54,340 nt of DNA from Bacteroidaceae bacterium (GTDB taxonomy: Bacteria > Bacteroidota > Bacteroidia > Bacteroidales > Bacteroidaceae). The stretch lies in assembly GCA_024401305.1 (NCBI GenBank), contig JAKSLI010000017.1, forward strand, positions 1 through 54,340. The letters run 5' to 3'. Shown piece by piece: positions 23,941 through 32,020 of the stretch. How positions within the stretch are numbered: position 1 is the first letter of the stretch; the number at the start of each line of letters is the position of its first letter. Both the position numbers and the translations under genes were made by a program. Below the pieces are notes generated by a model. That model ran no database searches and was not told where the DNA came from. It was given only the letters and a program-made list of their open reading frames with translations.

Positions 23941-26900
23941 TTATTTTACGAATACTTTCTTACCATTCTTTATATAGATGCCGGCAGGGAGGTTCTTGCT
24001 GTCCATCTTTACTCCGTTAAGATTATAGATGTTGCCATCATTACGCACTGCATCAACATGCTCAATGGCTGTTGTGCCTTCGTCCTCACCTATCACGCTG
24101 AGAGATATAGCCTTAGCATTTGCAGATGAAGAAGAACCGTTTCTTGATTTCACAGTCATTATCCAGCGGTTAGGCTTAACTGTGATTGTTTTTGTAGGAC
24201 TAAAGTCAAGCACGCCGTTGATAGTCATGTAATACTTATCATTGCCCATCACCCCCTGGCTTGCATACAATCCCGTGAAAGTATATTCGTCAGTCATTGT
24301 AGAGCAAGAGTATGATTTCTCTTCTGCAGGATAAAGTACATTGTCGGCAGATGCAAAGGTGTAAGTGCCAGCATTCTTTGGGCGAATGAGGTAAGGCTTG
24401 TTAGGATTGGTAGTACCTGTTTTCAGCTTGTTTACGATAAGCTTGTTGGCATCTCTTCCGTCAATCTCACCATCGCCATTGGTGTCTTCGGTTGGGCTGA
24501 TATTAAAAATCTCGGCAAAGTCAAAATCGTCAAGATAGTCTTCTATGTTAATGCTCATTGGCACATACAATGCATTCCACTTATTTACTACAGATGAAGA
24601 GAAAGTCTTTGTGAATGTAAGCTCATCGTATGTCTTTTCTTCTGCGTTAGTATATGCTTCACCATCTATCAGTTCTAATGATTCCTTGATGCCTTCTATT
24701 GACTTCCAACTCTTCCACTGACTTGCAGCCTTATAAGCTTCAACTGATCCTTGTGGCACATAGAGGACTCCGCTAGTAATATATTTTGTTCCACTAAACA
24801 CACTTGATCCCAAAGTTGGAACCTCTGATGCCAAACATGTTAATTCTTGAAGATTACTACAATATGAGAACGCAGAGTTACCAATGCTCGTCACGGAATT
24901 CGGGATAGTCACGGAGGTGAGGCCGGAACAGCCATAGAACGCATAGTCACCAATGCTCGTGACGGAATTCGGGATAGTCACCGAGGTGAGGCCGGAACAA
25001 TAAAAGAACGCATAGTTGCCAATACTTGTCACGGAATTCGGGATAGTCACGGATGTGAGACCAGAACAAGAAGAGAACGCAAGGTTGCCAATACTTGTCA
25101 CGGAATTCGGGATAGTCACGGATGTGAGACCAGAACAAGAAGAGAACGCATAGTTGCCAATATTTGTCACGGAATTCGGAATAATGTATGTTCCTTGTTT
25201 ACCACCAGCACAACATATTAACTCCGTTTTATCTATATTGAATAACACATTATCTTCAGATGTATATTTAGAATTGCTACTGTCAACTTTCAAAGATGTA
25301 AGACGGCCACAACCAGAGAATGCACCTGCCCCGATACTTACCACGGAATTCTGAACTGTAATAGATAGCAGATAGGAACAACCATAGAACGCAAGGTTGT
25401 CAATACTCGTCACGGAATTCGGGATAGTCACGGAATTTATTGATGTCAAACCAGTACGTAGGACCGTTTTGGTGCCTTCTGCATAGATAAGTTCCTTTAC
25501 ATTAGTACAATCAGTGAACGCATCAGCTCCAATACTCGTTACGGAATTTCCTATAGTAACAGATGTGAGACCAGAACAATGTTCGAATGCCCAGTAGCCA
25601 ATACTTGTAACGGAGTTCGGAATAGTCACTGAGGTAAGGCCGGAACAATAAGAGAACGCCCTTGTTCCAATACTCGTCACGGAATTCGGGATGGTGACAG
25701 ATGTGAGTTTAGAACAGCCATCGAACGCAGAGTTACCAATGCTCGTCACCTTATATTCCACACTGCCAAACACAAACGTCTCTGGAATAACAACTGCTCC
25801 CTTTAAAGGGGAATTATAATTAATAGGGTAATAATCACCATCTTCATCCCATCGATTATCACTGAAATATGTTACAGTAGCCTCTTGTGTGGTTTCATTT
25901 ATGTTATAGTAAAGATCATCTATACACACATCAAAATCACTATCAATATAACAATTAAAAACTTTGCGACCTGTCACACCACTTCCATCTGTAGCAGATG
26001 CTGTTATTGTGACAGAGCCATTCTTCAGTGCCTGTGCCACGCCAGTTTCTTCATCTATACATAATATGTTTGAATCAGATGAGGACCATTTTACTGCTTT
26101 TGCAGCATCTTCTGGCAATACATTAGCAGTAAAAGTAACTTTTTCACCTCGGTATGCAAATGATTTATTCGATGATACACTAATGCTTGAGACTTTATTG
26201 CCTACAGCAGTGATCTCACAACTCCCAGAAACGCCACTTCCGTCAACTGCAGTGGCTGTGATTGTGGATTTTCCCAAGCCCGTAGCCGTGATTTCGCCAG
26301 TGTTAGCATTTACACTTATCACATTAGGATTTGAAGATGACCAGGTTACGGTCTTGTCTTTTGCATTTTCCGGTAATACTGTAGCTGTGAGAGTCTCTGT
26401 TTCACCAACTATTATTGTACTACTGCTTGCATTAATGCTGATGCTTGAAACAAGTGCTGGAAGAGGCTGAATATACATGAAACGTGACCATGGATATTTT
26501 GTTTTGTATGCATCTAAGGAACTTGCTGGAACGTAAAGCGTTGCACGATACAGTGGGCAATTTTCAAATTGCTCAAAATCTTCATATCTTGTTGACGGAA
26601 TTTCTGTAGCATAGCAATATACAGATGTGAGTTTCTCACAATTTCCAAATGCAGCTTCACCAATACTTGTCACAGAGTTCGGAATGGAAACGGAGGCGAG
26701 ATTGTAACAATACCTGAATGCATATTGCCCAATGCTTGTTACGGAGTTCGGGATAGTAATGGAAGTGAGAGCTGCGCAATGATAAAAAGCTTCAGGAGAA
26801 ATACTCAATACGGAGTTTGGTATATTCACAGAATTAAGGCTAGTACAATTGTAGAACGCATCCCAGCCGATACTTGCCACAGAATTCGGGATTGCTATGG

Positions 26901-27237
26901 AGGTGAGGCTTGAACATAAAGAGAACGCCGAACTACCAATACTTGTTACGGAATTCGGTATTTCTATTGAAGTGAGACCTGTACATTTATAGAAAGCGTA
27001 GTTACCAATGCTCGTTACACCATCTTTTATCTGTACCTTGATAATTTTATCTCGGTTACTGATCCAAGGAGATGAATCAGAATAAAAGTTAGACATACTT
27101 CCACTACCGGAAATAGCCAGAGTACCGTCATCATTGAGGACAAATGTGACATTTGCGCCACATGTTCCAGATTGAATAACAGCATTTGCGGTAATAGCCA
27201 AGGCTACAAACGCCAACAAAGTTAGAAATCTTTTCAT
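23941..27237 (-). CDS. BspA-like leucine-rich repeat / Ig-like surface protein
   Basis: 1098 residues from the ATG at 27237 (signal peptide MKRFLTLLAFVALAITANA); an in-frame ATG at 27267 would add ten residues before the signal peptide. BspA-type LRRs (AFxxCxxLTSVTIPNSVTSIG, 23 residues) occupy about 60-230 and 490-800. Two group 2 bacterial Ig-like domains (SSISINASSSTIIVGE...; VSSISVSSNKSFAYRGE...) lie between, at about 265-430. A beta-rich region and the tail YNLNGVKMDSKNLPAGIYIK(NGKKVFVK) end the protein and suggest type IX secretion. Such proteins bind host or bacterial surfaces. It sits directly behind a structured RNA with its own terminator, so readthrough may control it. Confidence 0.93.
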   Translation of the reverse strand: MKRFLTLLAFVALAITANAVIQSGTCGANVTFVLNDDGTLAISGSGSMSNFYSDSSPWISNRDKIIKVQIKDGVTSIGNYAFYKCTGLTSIEIPNSVTSIGSSAFSLCSSLTSIAIPNSVASIGWDAFYNCTSLNSVNIPNSVLSISPEAFYHCAALTSITIPNSVTSIGQYAFRYCYNLASVSIPNSVTSIGEAAFGNCEKLTSVYCYATEIPSTRYEDFEQFENCPLYRATLYVPASSLDAYKTKYPWSRFMYIQPLPALVSSISINASSSTIIVGETETLTATVLPENAKDKTVTWSSSNPNVISVNANTGEITATGLGKSTITATAVDGSGVSGSCEITAVGNKVSSISVSSNKSFAYRGEKVTFTANVLPEDAAKAVKWSSSDSNILCIDEETGVAQALKNGSVTITASATDGSGVTGRKVFNCYIDSDFDVCIDDLYYNINETTQEATVTYFSDNRWDEDGDYYPINYNSPLKGAVVIPETFVFGSVEYKVTSIGNSAFDGCSKLTSVTIPNSVTSIGTRAFSYCSGLTSVTIPNSVTSIGYWAFEHCSGLTSVTIGNSVTSIGADAFTDCTNVKELIYAEGTKTVLRTGLTSINSVTIPNSVTSIDNLAFYGCSYLLSITVQNSVVSIGAGAFSGCGRLTSLKVDSSNSKYTSEDNVLFNIDKTELICCAGGKQGTYIIPNSVTNIGNYAFSSCSGLTSVTIPNSVTSIGNLAFSSCSGLTSVTIPNSVTSIGNYAFFYCSGLTSVTIPNSVTSIGDYAFYGCSGLTSVTIPNSVTSIGNSAFSYCSNLQELTCLASEVPTLGSSVFSGTKYITSGVLYVPQGSVEAYKAASQWKSWKSIEGIKESLELIDGEAYTNAEEKTYDELTFTKTFSSSVVNKWNALYVPMSINIEDYLDDFDFAEIFNISPTEDTNGDGEIDGRDANKLIVNKLKTGTTNPNKPYLIRPKNAGTYTFASADNVLYPAEEKSYSCSTMTDEYTFTGLYASQGVMGNDKYYMTINGVLDFSPTKTITVKPNRWIMTVKSRNGSSSSANAKAISLSVIGEDEGTTAIEHVDAVRNDGNIYNLNGVKMDSKNLPAGIYIKNGKKVFVK
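24850..25190 (-). repeat. 69-bp tandem repeats coding LRR units
   Basis: ACGGAATTC recurs at exactly 69-bp steps (24893, 24962, 25031, 25100, 25169). Units starting at 25031 and 25100 differ at about three positions, so copy-number change by recombination is likely. Confidence 0.9.
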
Positions 27238-27282
27238 CTTTTTTATAGTTTTTATGAAATTAAACAATCGTAACTATCATAA

Positions 27283-27682
27283 AAACAAAAAAGTGGAACC
27301 CGTCTGCCCGTTCCACTGTTTGGAGGTCTTCGCATTACCCTTCGTAGTCGAACGAGCAATGCCGAAGCCCCACTGATATGATTATACAAACAATGTCTTT
27401 GACCTGGACCATAACTTTTGACCAATGTGTACAATAGGTCAAAGCTTATAGTCAACAGCCAAAGAATAGTTCGGATATAATCAACCCGAAAGGACGTCAC
27501 CATTGCATTGTTCTCGACTACGAAATTTGAAAGTTTGCGAAGTTTCCAAACAGTCAAGCACAAGCGTAGTTACGCTCTTTTGTCATTATGTCTTGTTCCC
27601 ATAAACTCCCGAAAGAGTTCTGGAACACCCTCCCACCTGAGGTGCCTCGGCATTGCCGTTAACATCCCTAACGTGGTAAAGG
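27283..27682 (-). ncRNA. Structured RNA upstream of BspA-like gene (possibly Bacteroidales-1/6S-like)
   Basis: Minus-strand transcript of about 390 nt between promoter 27688-27696 and terminator 27286-27317. The 5' part has hairpins CGTTA/TAACG, AACTC-TTTCGG-GAGTT closed by GTTCC/GGGAAC, and AGCGTA-ACT-TACGCT. The 3' part is a long rod: the segment at 27501-27554 pairs with 27315-27361 (ACTGTTTGGA with TCCAAACAGT, CTTCGC with GCGAAG, TTCGTAGTCGA with TCGACTACGAA, CAATG with CATTG). Inside it, CTTTGACC (complement of 27437-27444) can pair with either of two downstream copies of GGTCAAA. The promoter-to-terminator layout matches what I recall of the Bacteroidales-1 RNA; 6S-like function is a further possibility. 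The family is not proven. Confidence 0.6.
27286..27317 (-). terminator. Rho-independent terminator of the structured RNA
   Basis: Minus strand AGTGGAAC-10 nt-GTTCCACT followed by a T6-7 run. It lies only about 50 bp before the BspA-like start codon. Confidence 0.85.
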
Positions 27683-27687
27683 ACGCT

Positions 27688-27696
27688 GCAAAAGTA
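27688..27696 (-). promoter_or_regulatory. Promoter -7 box of the structured RNA
   Basis: TACTTTTGC on the minus strand, with a TTTGG -33 element about 20 bp upstream (27716-27720). Confidence 0.75.
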
Positions 27697-27791
27697 ATCA
27701 ATAATTTTCAATCTGCCAAATAAATCGGCAAGAAAAACGAAACGGGGTGGGAGTTTTGCCAAGAGAATTGCAGATATATGAGGTTGTATTT

Positions 27792-27862
27792 TTTGTTCGT
27801 TCGTTTGTTCGTTCGTTCGTTTTTGGGGGGCATTTTCCCGAACGAACAAACGAACGAACAAA
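27792..27862. repeat. Perfect 24-bp inverted tetranucleotide repeat
   Basis: Arm 27792-27815 (TTTGTTCGTTCGTTTGTTCG and four more bases) is the exact reverse complement of 27839-27862. The 23-nt loop holds TTTTGGGGGGCATTTT. Confidence 0.93.
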
Positions 27863-27958
27863 TATTTTGAATATATGTTTTCCTCGCGTACATATATATA
27901 TTTTATTTTTAATTAAGGAATAGTTTATTAATAGGAATAGGATATGTTCTCATTTTTT
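27863..27958. repeat. AT-rich core with TCGCGTACATATAT motif (copy 1)
   Basis: ATATATGTTTTCC, TCGCGTACATATATATA, then TTTTAATTAAGGAATA. It aligns over about 70-80 bp with 39471-39545, where the flanking inverted repeats have a different sequence. Confidence 0.7.
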
Positions 27959-28461
27959 TTGTTCGTTCGGTTGTTCGTTCGTTTTTGTTACAGATTGTAA
28001 GTTGGCGAGTCCGCAAGATTTTAACTCAGAAAAGTTCTCCGAGGATGTGGAATTGCCGATAATTTGTCTGAAAATACCAAAAATGCTGCTCTTTCTGAAA
28101 AAGTCATAGGAATTCGAGGTAAGTTACCGTGAGTTTTTAGTAGAGTTCCGCAGGAATAATATGCGAAAGTGACACGAAAATTATGGCTTTTCGGCATGTT
28201 TTCGAGGATAAATAGCTGACCTTTCTATTCGCTTGTGATATAACCTATTGATGCTCAAGTGTTTATGTTTACTCCTTAATGCTTCGAAAACAAGCGTTTT
28301 TCCCGGCCAAATATGTTTTCATGGATTTTACTTCATTCTAGCGGACGAATCAAAAAGCGGATTGTAAGCAAATACGGGATTTTGCTTACAATTCGGAACT
28401 TGGCGATAACAGATTTACAAATCAATAAAACGAACGAACGAACAAACGAACGAACAAAAAT
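27959..28461. repeat. Second inverted pair of GTTC/GAAC repeats
   Basis: Arm GTTCGTTCGGTTGTTCGTTC at about 27961-27980 is inverted relative to ACGAACGAACGAACAAACGA and following bases at 28430-28460, about 450 bp apart. Same repeat unit as 27792-27862. Confidence 0.85.
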
Positions 28462-28499
28462 TATGAACAGGTTATAGAACTGGCGAAAGTTGAAGGCTT

Positions 28500-28904
28500 T
28501 TACATGATCTCGGAAAGTGGAATCATGACGAAGTCGCGCTCGTGCATCTTGGGGTGGGGGATTGTAAGCTCCGGAGTATTCATAGAGATGTCGTCGTAGA
28601 GAAGGATGTCGATGTCGATGATGCGGTCGAAATGGATGCCACCAGCAGACTTGCGTGTTCTGCCCATCTCGCGTTCTATCTGTTGGGTGATATGGAGACA
28701 TTCCAACGGAGTGAGTTCCGTTTCCACAAGGATTGCTGCATTGAGGAAGTCGTGCTCGGAAACGAAGTCAACCGGTGCGGTACAAATAAAAGCCGATTGG
28801 CGCAAAACTGTGCCAACCGACTTTTCTATTCTCTTTATGGCTTCAAGGAGATTCTTCTGCTTGTTGCCAAGGTTTGTTCCTAATGAAAGGTAGAGGTGAT
28901 GCAT
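28500..28904 (-). CDS. folK: Hydroxymethyldihydropterin pyrophosphokinase
   Basis: Transfers pyrophosphate from ATP to 6-hydroxymethyl-7,8-dihydropterin in folate synthesis. 134 residues, somewhat short (usual about 155-160) but with all core motifs: LYLSLGTNLGN, the Mg ligands Asp97 and Asp99 in DIDILLYDD, and PHPKMHERDFVMIPL. Last gene of the ftsX-folK run; its start is 1 bp after the queA stop. Confidence 0.94.
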   Translation of the reverse strand: MHHLYLSLGTNLGNKQKNLLEAIKRIEKSVGTVLRQSAFICTAPVDFVSEHDFLNAAILVETELTPLECLHITQQIEREMGRTRKSAGGIHFDRIIDIDILLYDDISMNTPELTIPHPKMHERDFVMIPLSEIM

Positions 28905-28905
28905 A

Positions 28906-30027
28906 TTAGTCGTTCAAAACAAGCATACAATCGCCGTAAACGCCGAACTTATAGTCGTTCTTGAGAGCGAGATTGTAAGCGTCCATGATGAGGTCGAAAC
29001 CTACGAATGCTGCCTCTGCCATGAGAAGTGTTGTCTCAGGATAGTAGAAGTTGCACACCATGCAGTTTGCAATGCCTGACTCGTAAGGAGGATACATGAA
29101 GCGGTTTGTCCAACCAGAGAATTCCTTGAGCGTATTGCTTGTGCTCTTGGCAGTTTCGATAGCCTTGAATGTGCTAGGACCTACGCAGAGAATCTTTCTC
29201 TCTGGATGCTTCTTTGTCTCGTTTACAATCTGGCATGCTTCGGCAGTAACCTCCATCTTCTCAGAGTCCATCTTGAACTTTGAGAGGTCTTCAACCTCGA
29301 TAGTGTGGAAACATCCGAGTGAAGAGTGAACTGTTACGTATGCGAAGTTTACACCCTTGATTTCCAAGCGCTTAAGGAGTTCGCGGGAGAAATGCAAACC
29401 TGATGCTGGCACAACGACAGCACCCTCGTTCTTGGCATAGATGTTCTGGTAGCGAAGCTCGTCGTCTTCTTCCACAGGACGCTGGTCGAGGATGTAGTGA
29501 GGTATAGGAGTGTCGCCGAGAGAGTAAAGTTCGCGCTTGAAATCCTCGTCGGTAGAGTCGTAGAGGAAACGGAGAGTACGGCCGCGTGAAGTAGTGTTGT
29601 CAACAACTTCTGCTACCATGTTGCCTGATTCGTTGAAGAACAGCTTGTTGCCGATTCTTATCTTTCTTGCTGGTTCAACGAGTACATCCCAAAGGCGCAT
29701 GTCGGCGTTCAACTCACGGAGAAGGAGAACTTCAATCTGGGCGTCAGTCTTTTCCTTTGTGCCATAAAGGCGTGAAGGGAAAATCTTTGAGTCGTTGAAG
29801 ATAATTGTATCGTCTTCGTCGAAGTAGTTGATGAGGTTCTTGAACTGGATATAGACAGGCTTTCCGTCCTCGTCGAGGAGAGTTTCGCCATTCTCGTCAG
29901 TTTCGAACATCTCTATTCTCTCGCTCTTCTTGTGAATGATCATCATCTTTGACTCATCGCGATTATACGCAGGATGGAGTGCAAGTTTTTCTTGAGGAAG
30001 TTTGAATTTGAATCTTGACAGTTTCAT
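28906..30027 (-). CDS. queA: S-adenosylmethionine:tRNA ribosyltransferase-isomerase
   Basis: Moves the ribosyl group of SAM to 7-deazaguanine in tRNA, forming epoxyqueuosine. 373 residues, slightly longer than E. coli QueA. Typical motifs: FKLPQEKLALHPAYNRDESKMM, DDTIIFNDSKIFPSRLYG, VVPASGLHFSRELL, FMYPPYE. Confidence 0.97.
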   Translation of the reverse strand: MKLSRFKFKLPQEKLALHPAYNRDESKMMIIHKKSERIEMFETDENGETLLDEDGKPVYIQFKNLINYFDEDDTIIFNDSKIFPSRLYGTKEKTDAQIEVLLLRELNADMRLWDVLVEPARKIRIGNKLFFNESGNMVAEVVDNTTSRGRTLRFLYDSTDEDFKRELYSLGDTPIPHYILDQRPVEEDDELRYQNIYAKNEGAVVVPASGLHFSRELLKRLEIKGVNFAYVTVHSSLGCFHTIEVEDLSKFKMDSEKMEVTAEACQIVNETKKHPERKILCVGPSTFKAIETAKSTSNTLKEFSGWTNRFMYPPYESGIANCMVCNFYYPETTLLMAEAAFVGFDLIMDAYNLALKNDYKFGVYGDCMLVLND

Positions 30028-30101
30028 ATTATCATTGGTGATTTAGCGATTTGACGATTTTATATTTTTTTCGATTTTCGATTTTCGATTATTCGAGATA
30101 A

Positions 30102-30148
30102 CCTTTAGCCTTTAGCTTTTAGCCTTTACCCTCGCTTGCAGAGCGAAC
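30102..30148 (-). repeat. Hairpin plus CTAAAGG repeats at the truB 3' end
   Basis: Minus strand: GTTCGCTCTGCAAGCGAG (5-bp stem) then GGTAAAGGCTAAAAGCTAAAG, GCTAAAGG. The truB stop codon and last residues (RSASEGKG) lie in it. Same layout as 36951-36990 and 50289-50342. Confidence 0.65.
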
Positions 30149-30835
30149 ATTTTCTTCCACCCACTCTGGGAAGGTGTCGAAGTTTATGCAGTCTTCCACG
30201 TGGACATTACCCACGCGTGTTCGACGGAGTGCTGTAAGGAAAGCGCCGCTGCCGAGAGCTTGTCCGATGTCGCGAGCAAGGGCGCGGATGTATGTGCCTT
30301 TGCTACAGACAACCCTTATGCTGAGAAGCATCTTTTCCTGGTCGAAAGCCGTAGCTTCTATCTCATCGATTTTCAGCGTCTTTGCCTTGAGTTCCACTTT
30401 CTCGCCAGCTCTAACAAGTTGATATGCACGGTCGCCGTTTATCTTGCAGGCAGAATATTCCGGTGGTATCTGCTGAATCTCGCCGACAAACTTCTGTAGG
30501 GTTGTCTCGATGAGTTCGCGGTTGATGTGCTTCGTTGGGTAAGTGTGGTCAACGGTGTGTTCGCGGTCAAAACTTGCCGTTGTGGCTCCGAGCTGGAGTG
30601 TGGCTGTATATTCCTTGATGTCACGCTGTAGTGAATCAATCTTTTTCGTAGCCTTTCCAGTGCATAATGTGAGCACTCCTGTGGCAAGCGGATCAAGTGT
30701 TCCTGCGTGACCAGTCTTTAAACGCTTTATGCCCAGCTTCCGTGATAGCAGATAGCGACATCTTGCCAAGGCACCGAAGCTGGACATTCCGTAGGGTTTG
30801 TCTATGTGAATTATTTCTCCTTCGAAAAAATCCAT
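30119..30835 (-). CDS. truB: tRNA pseudouridine(55) synthase
   Basis: Makes pseudouridine 55 in the T-loop of tRNAs. 238 residues; catalytic Asp48 in TGHAGTLDPLATGVL; GEIIHIDKPYGMSSF at the start. The last eight or so residues (RSASEGKG) and the stop codon are encoded by the hairpin/CTAAAGG repeat element, so the original end was probably elsewhere. The upstream leader has AATCCGTAAATTGTAAAT. Confidence 0.95.
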   Translation of the reverse strand: MDFFEGEIIHIDKPYGMSSFGALARCRYLLSRKLGIKRLKTGHAGTLDPLATGVLTLCTGKATKKIDSLQRDIKEYTATLQLGATTASFDREHTVDHTYPTKHINRELIETTLQKFVGEIQQIPPEYSACKINGDRAYQLVRAGEKVELKAKTLKIDEIEATAFDQEKMLLSIRVVCSKGTYIRALARDIGQALGSGAFLTALRRTRVGNVHVEDCINFDTFPEWVEENVRSASEGKG

Positions 30836-30888
30836 CTATGTTATTTACAATTTACGGATTTACAATTTACAATTCTTGTAATTAATGT

Positions 30889-31743
30889 TTACGCGAAAAT
30901 AAGCAAACCAGCACCTACGAGTGCGCAGTAGATGGCGAAATAGATGAGTTTGCCTTTCTTGACGATGTCTATCATCCACTTGCAAGCGAGGCAACCGCTG
31001 ATGAATGCTGCCACGAAGCCTACAATCATAGGAAGCGTGTCCATTTGTCCTGCTGCAACCTCTGCTGCGTGCTCAGCGTCAGGAGAGATGATGTGACGGA
31101 AATCGAGCAACGCTTCTCCAAGGATAGGTGGGATTACCATGAGGAATGAGAACTGCGCGAGCTTTTCCTTCTTGTTGCCGAGGAGCAAACCAGTTGCTAT
31201 TGTCGAACCTGAACGAGAAAGGCCTGGAAGTACGGCGCATGCCTGGGCAAGACCTATGATGAATGCATGAAGTGGGGAAATCTTCTCTTTTGGACGCGGT
31301 TTTGCGAAATAGCTGAAAGTAAGCAATGCTGCGGTGATAAGCAAGCATACGCCGACAACTATTACCTTAAGATGCTCGTCGCCTTCGTAAAGTCCTTCGA
31401 TAACATCCTTGAAGCAAAGTCCAACAACGCCAACAGGTATCATTGAGATGATGATGTTGAGCGCGTAGCGCTGCTCCTCAGAGAGGCGTGACAAGAATGA
31501 CTCGCCAGGAGTTGCCGACTTAAGCGGAACAAAAAGTCCCTTGAGAATCCAAGCTACCTCTTTCCAAAGAATTACGAGCGTGCTGAGAACTGTTGCGACA
31601 TGCACGAGGATGTCAAACTGCAAGCCTGCCTCTCCAGCTCCTAAAACAACTTTTCCGAGTTCGAGGTGACCGCTACTACTGATAGGAAGATATTCTGTAA
31701 GTCCCTGGACAAGTCCAAGGATAAGAGCATGTAACCAATCCAC
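30889..31743 (-). CDS. uppP: Undecaprenyl-diphosphate phosphatase
   Basis: Recycles undecaprenyl diphosphate for cell-wall precursor transport. 284 residues, about eight membrane segments. The two signature loops are intact: [17 protein letters not shown] (Glu17, Ser22-His26) and [15 protein letters not shown] at about 168-182. Preceded by the DUF3098 gene. Confidence 0.97.
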   Translation of the reverse strand: MDWLHALILGLVQGLTEYLPISSSGHLELGKVVLGAGEAGLQFDILVHVATVLSTLVILWKEVAWILKGLFVPLKSATPGESFLSRLSEEQRYALNIIISMIPVGVVGLCFKDVIEGLYEGDEHLKVIVVGVCLLITAALLTFSYFAKPRPKEKISPLHAFIIGLAQACAVLPGLSRSGSTIATGLLLGNKKEKLAQFSFLMVIPPILGEALLDFRHIISPDAEHAAEVAAGQMDTLPMIVGFVAAFISGCLACKWMIDIVKKGKLIYFAIYCALVGAGLLIFA

Positions 31744-31773
31744 TGATGAAAATTATTAGTTTTAAATTATTAA

Positions 31774-32004
31774 TTATTTATCCTCATCCTTAGGTTTGCG
31801 GATGATGGCGTAAACAATTGAGCAGAAACCGATTAGGCTGACAATAGGAGCCACAACAATGCGTCGTGTGCTGAAGATGTCAGGATTGTATTGGGTCTCT
31901 GTGGAACCACTGCCGCTCATAAGGATAAAGCCGATGATGACGATGATCATTCCTATGGCAAGCAGGATAAAGTTTATTTTATCAAAAGCAAAATCACGCT
32001 TCAT
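31774..32004 (-). CDS. DUF3098 small membrane protein
   Basis: 76 residues with two hydrophobic segments (INFILLAIGMIIVIIGFILM; RRIVVAPIVSLIGFCSIVYA) and a charged C-terminus KPKDEDK. Always found between ftsX and uppP in Bacteroidales as far as I recall; function unknown. Confidence 0.88.
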   Translation of the reverse strand: MKRDFAFDKINFILLAIGMIIVIIGFILMSGSGSTETQYNPDIFSTRRIVVAPIVSLIGFCSIVYAIIRKPKDEDK

Positions 32005-32020
32005 ATTAATTGTGTGAAAT

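Larger units (their letters stand above)
27697..28499. other. Repeat-rich intergenic region, no gene
   Basis: About 800 bp without a credible ORF. It holds four arms of GTTC/GAAC tetranucleotide repeats (27792, 27839, 27959, 28430), an AT-rich core with TCGCGTACATATATATA at about 27885-27905, and a hairpin ATTGTAAGCAAA/TTTGCTTACAAT at about 28364-28397. The stretch 28000-28330 holds nothing I recognise. Confidence 0.7.

Noticed and set aside
27252-27563. 103-codon open frame over the structured RNA
   Set aside because: No start context or family motif; it crosses the terminator and hairpins.
27792-28461. CRISPR array
   Set aside because: Tetranucleotide repeats in opposite orientations with no regular spacers and no cas genes.
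28333-28701. 122-codon open frame overlapping folK
   Set aside because: Out of frame with folK and read through the tetranucleotide repeat; translation RSFVRSFVLL is a repeat artefact.
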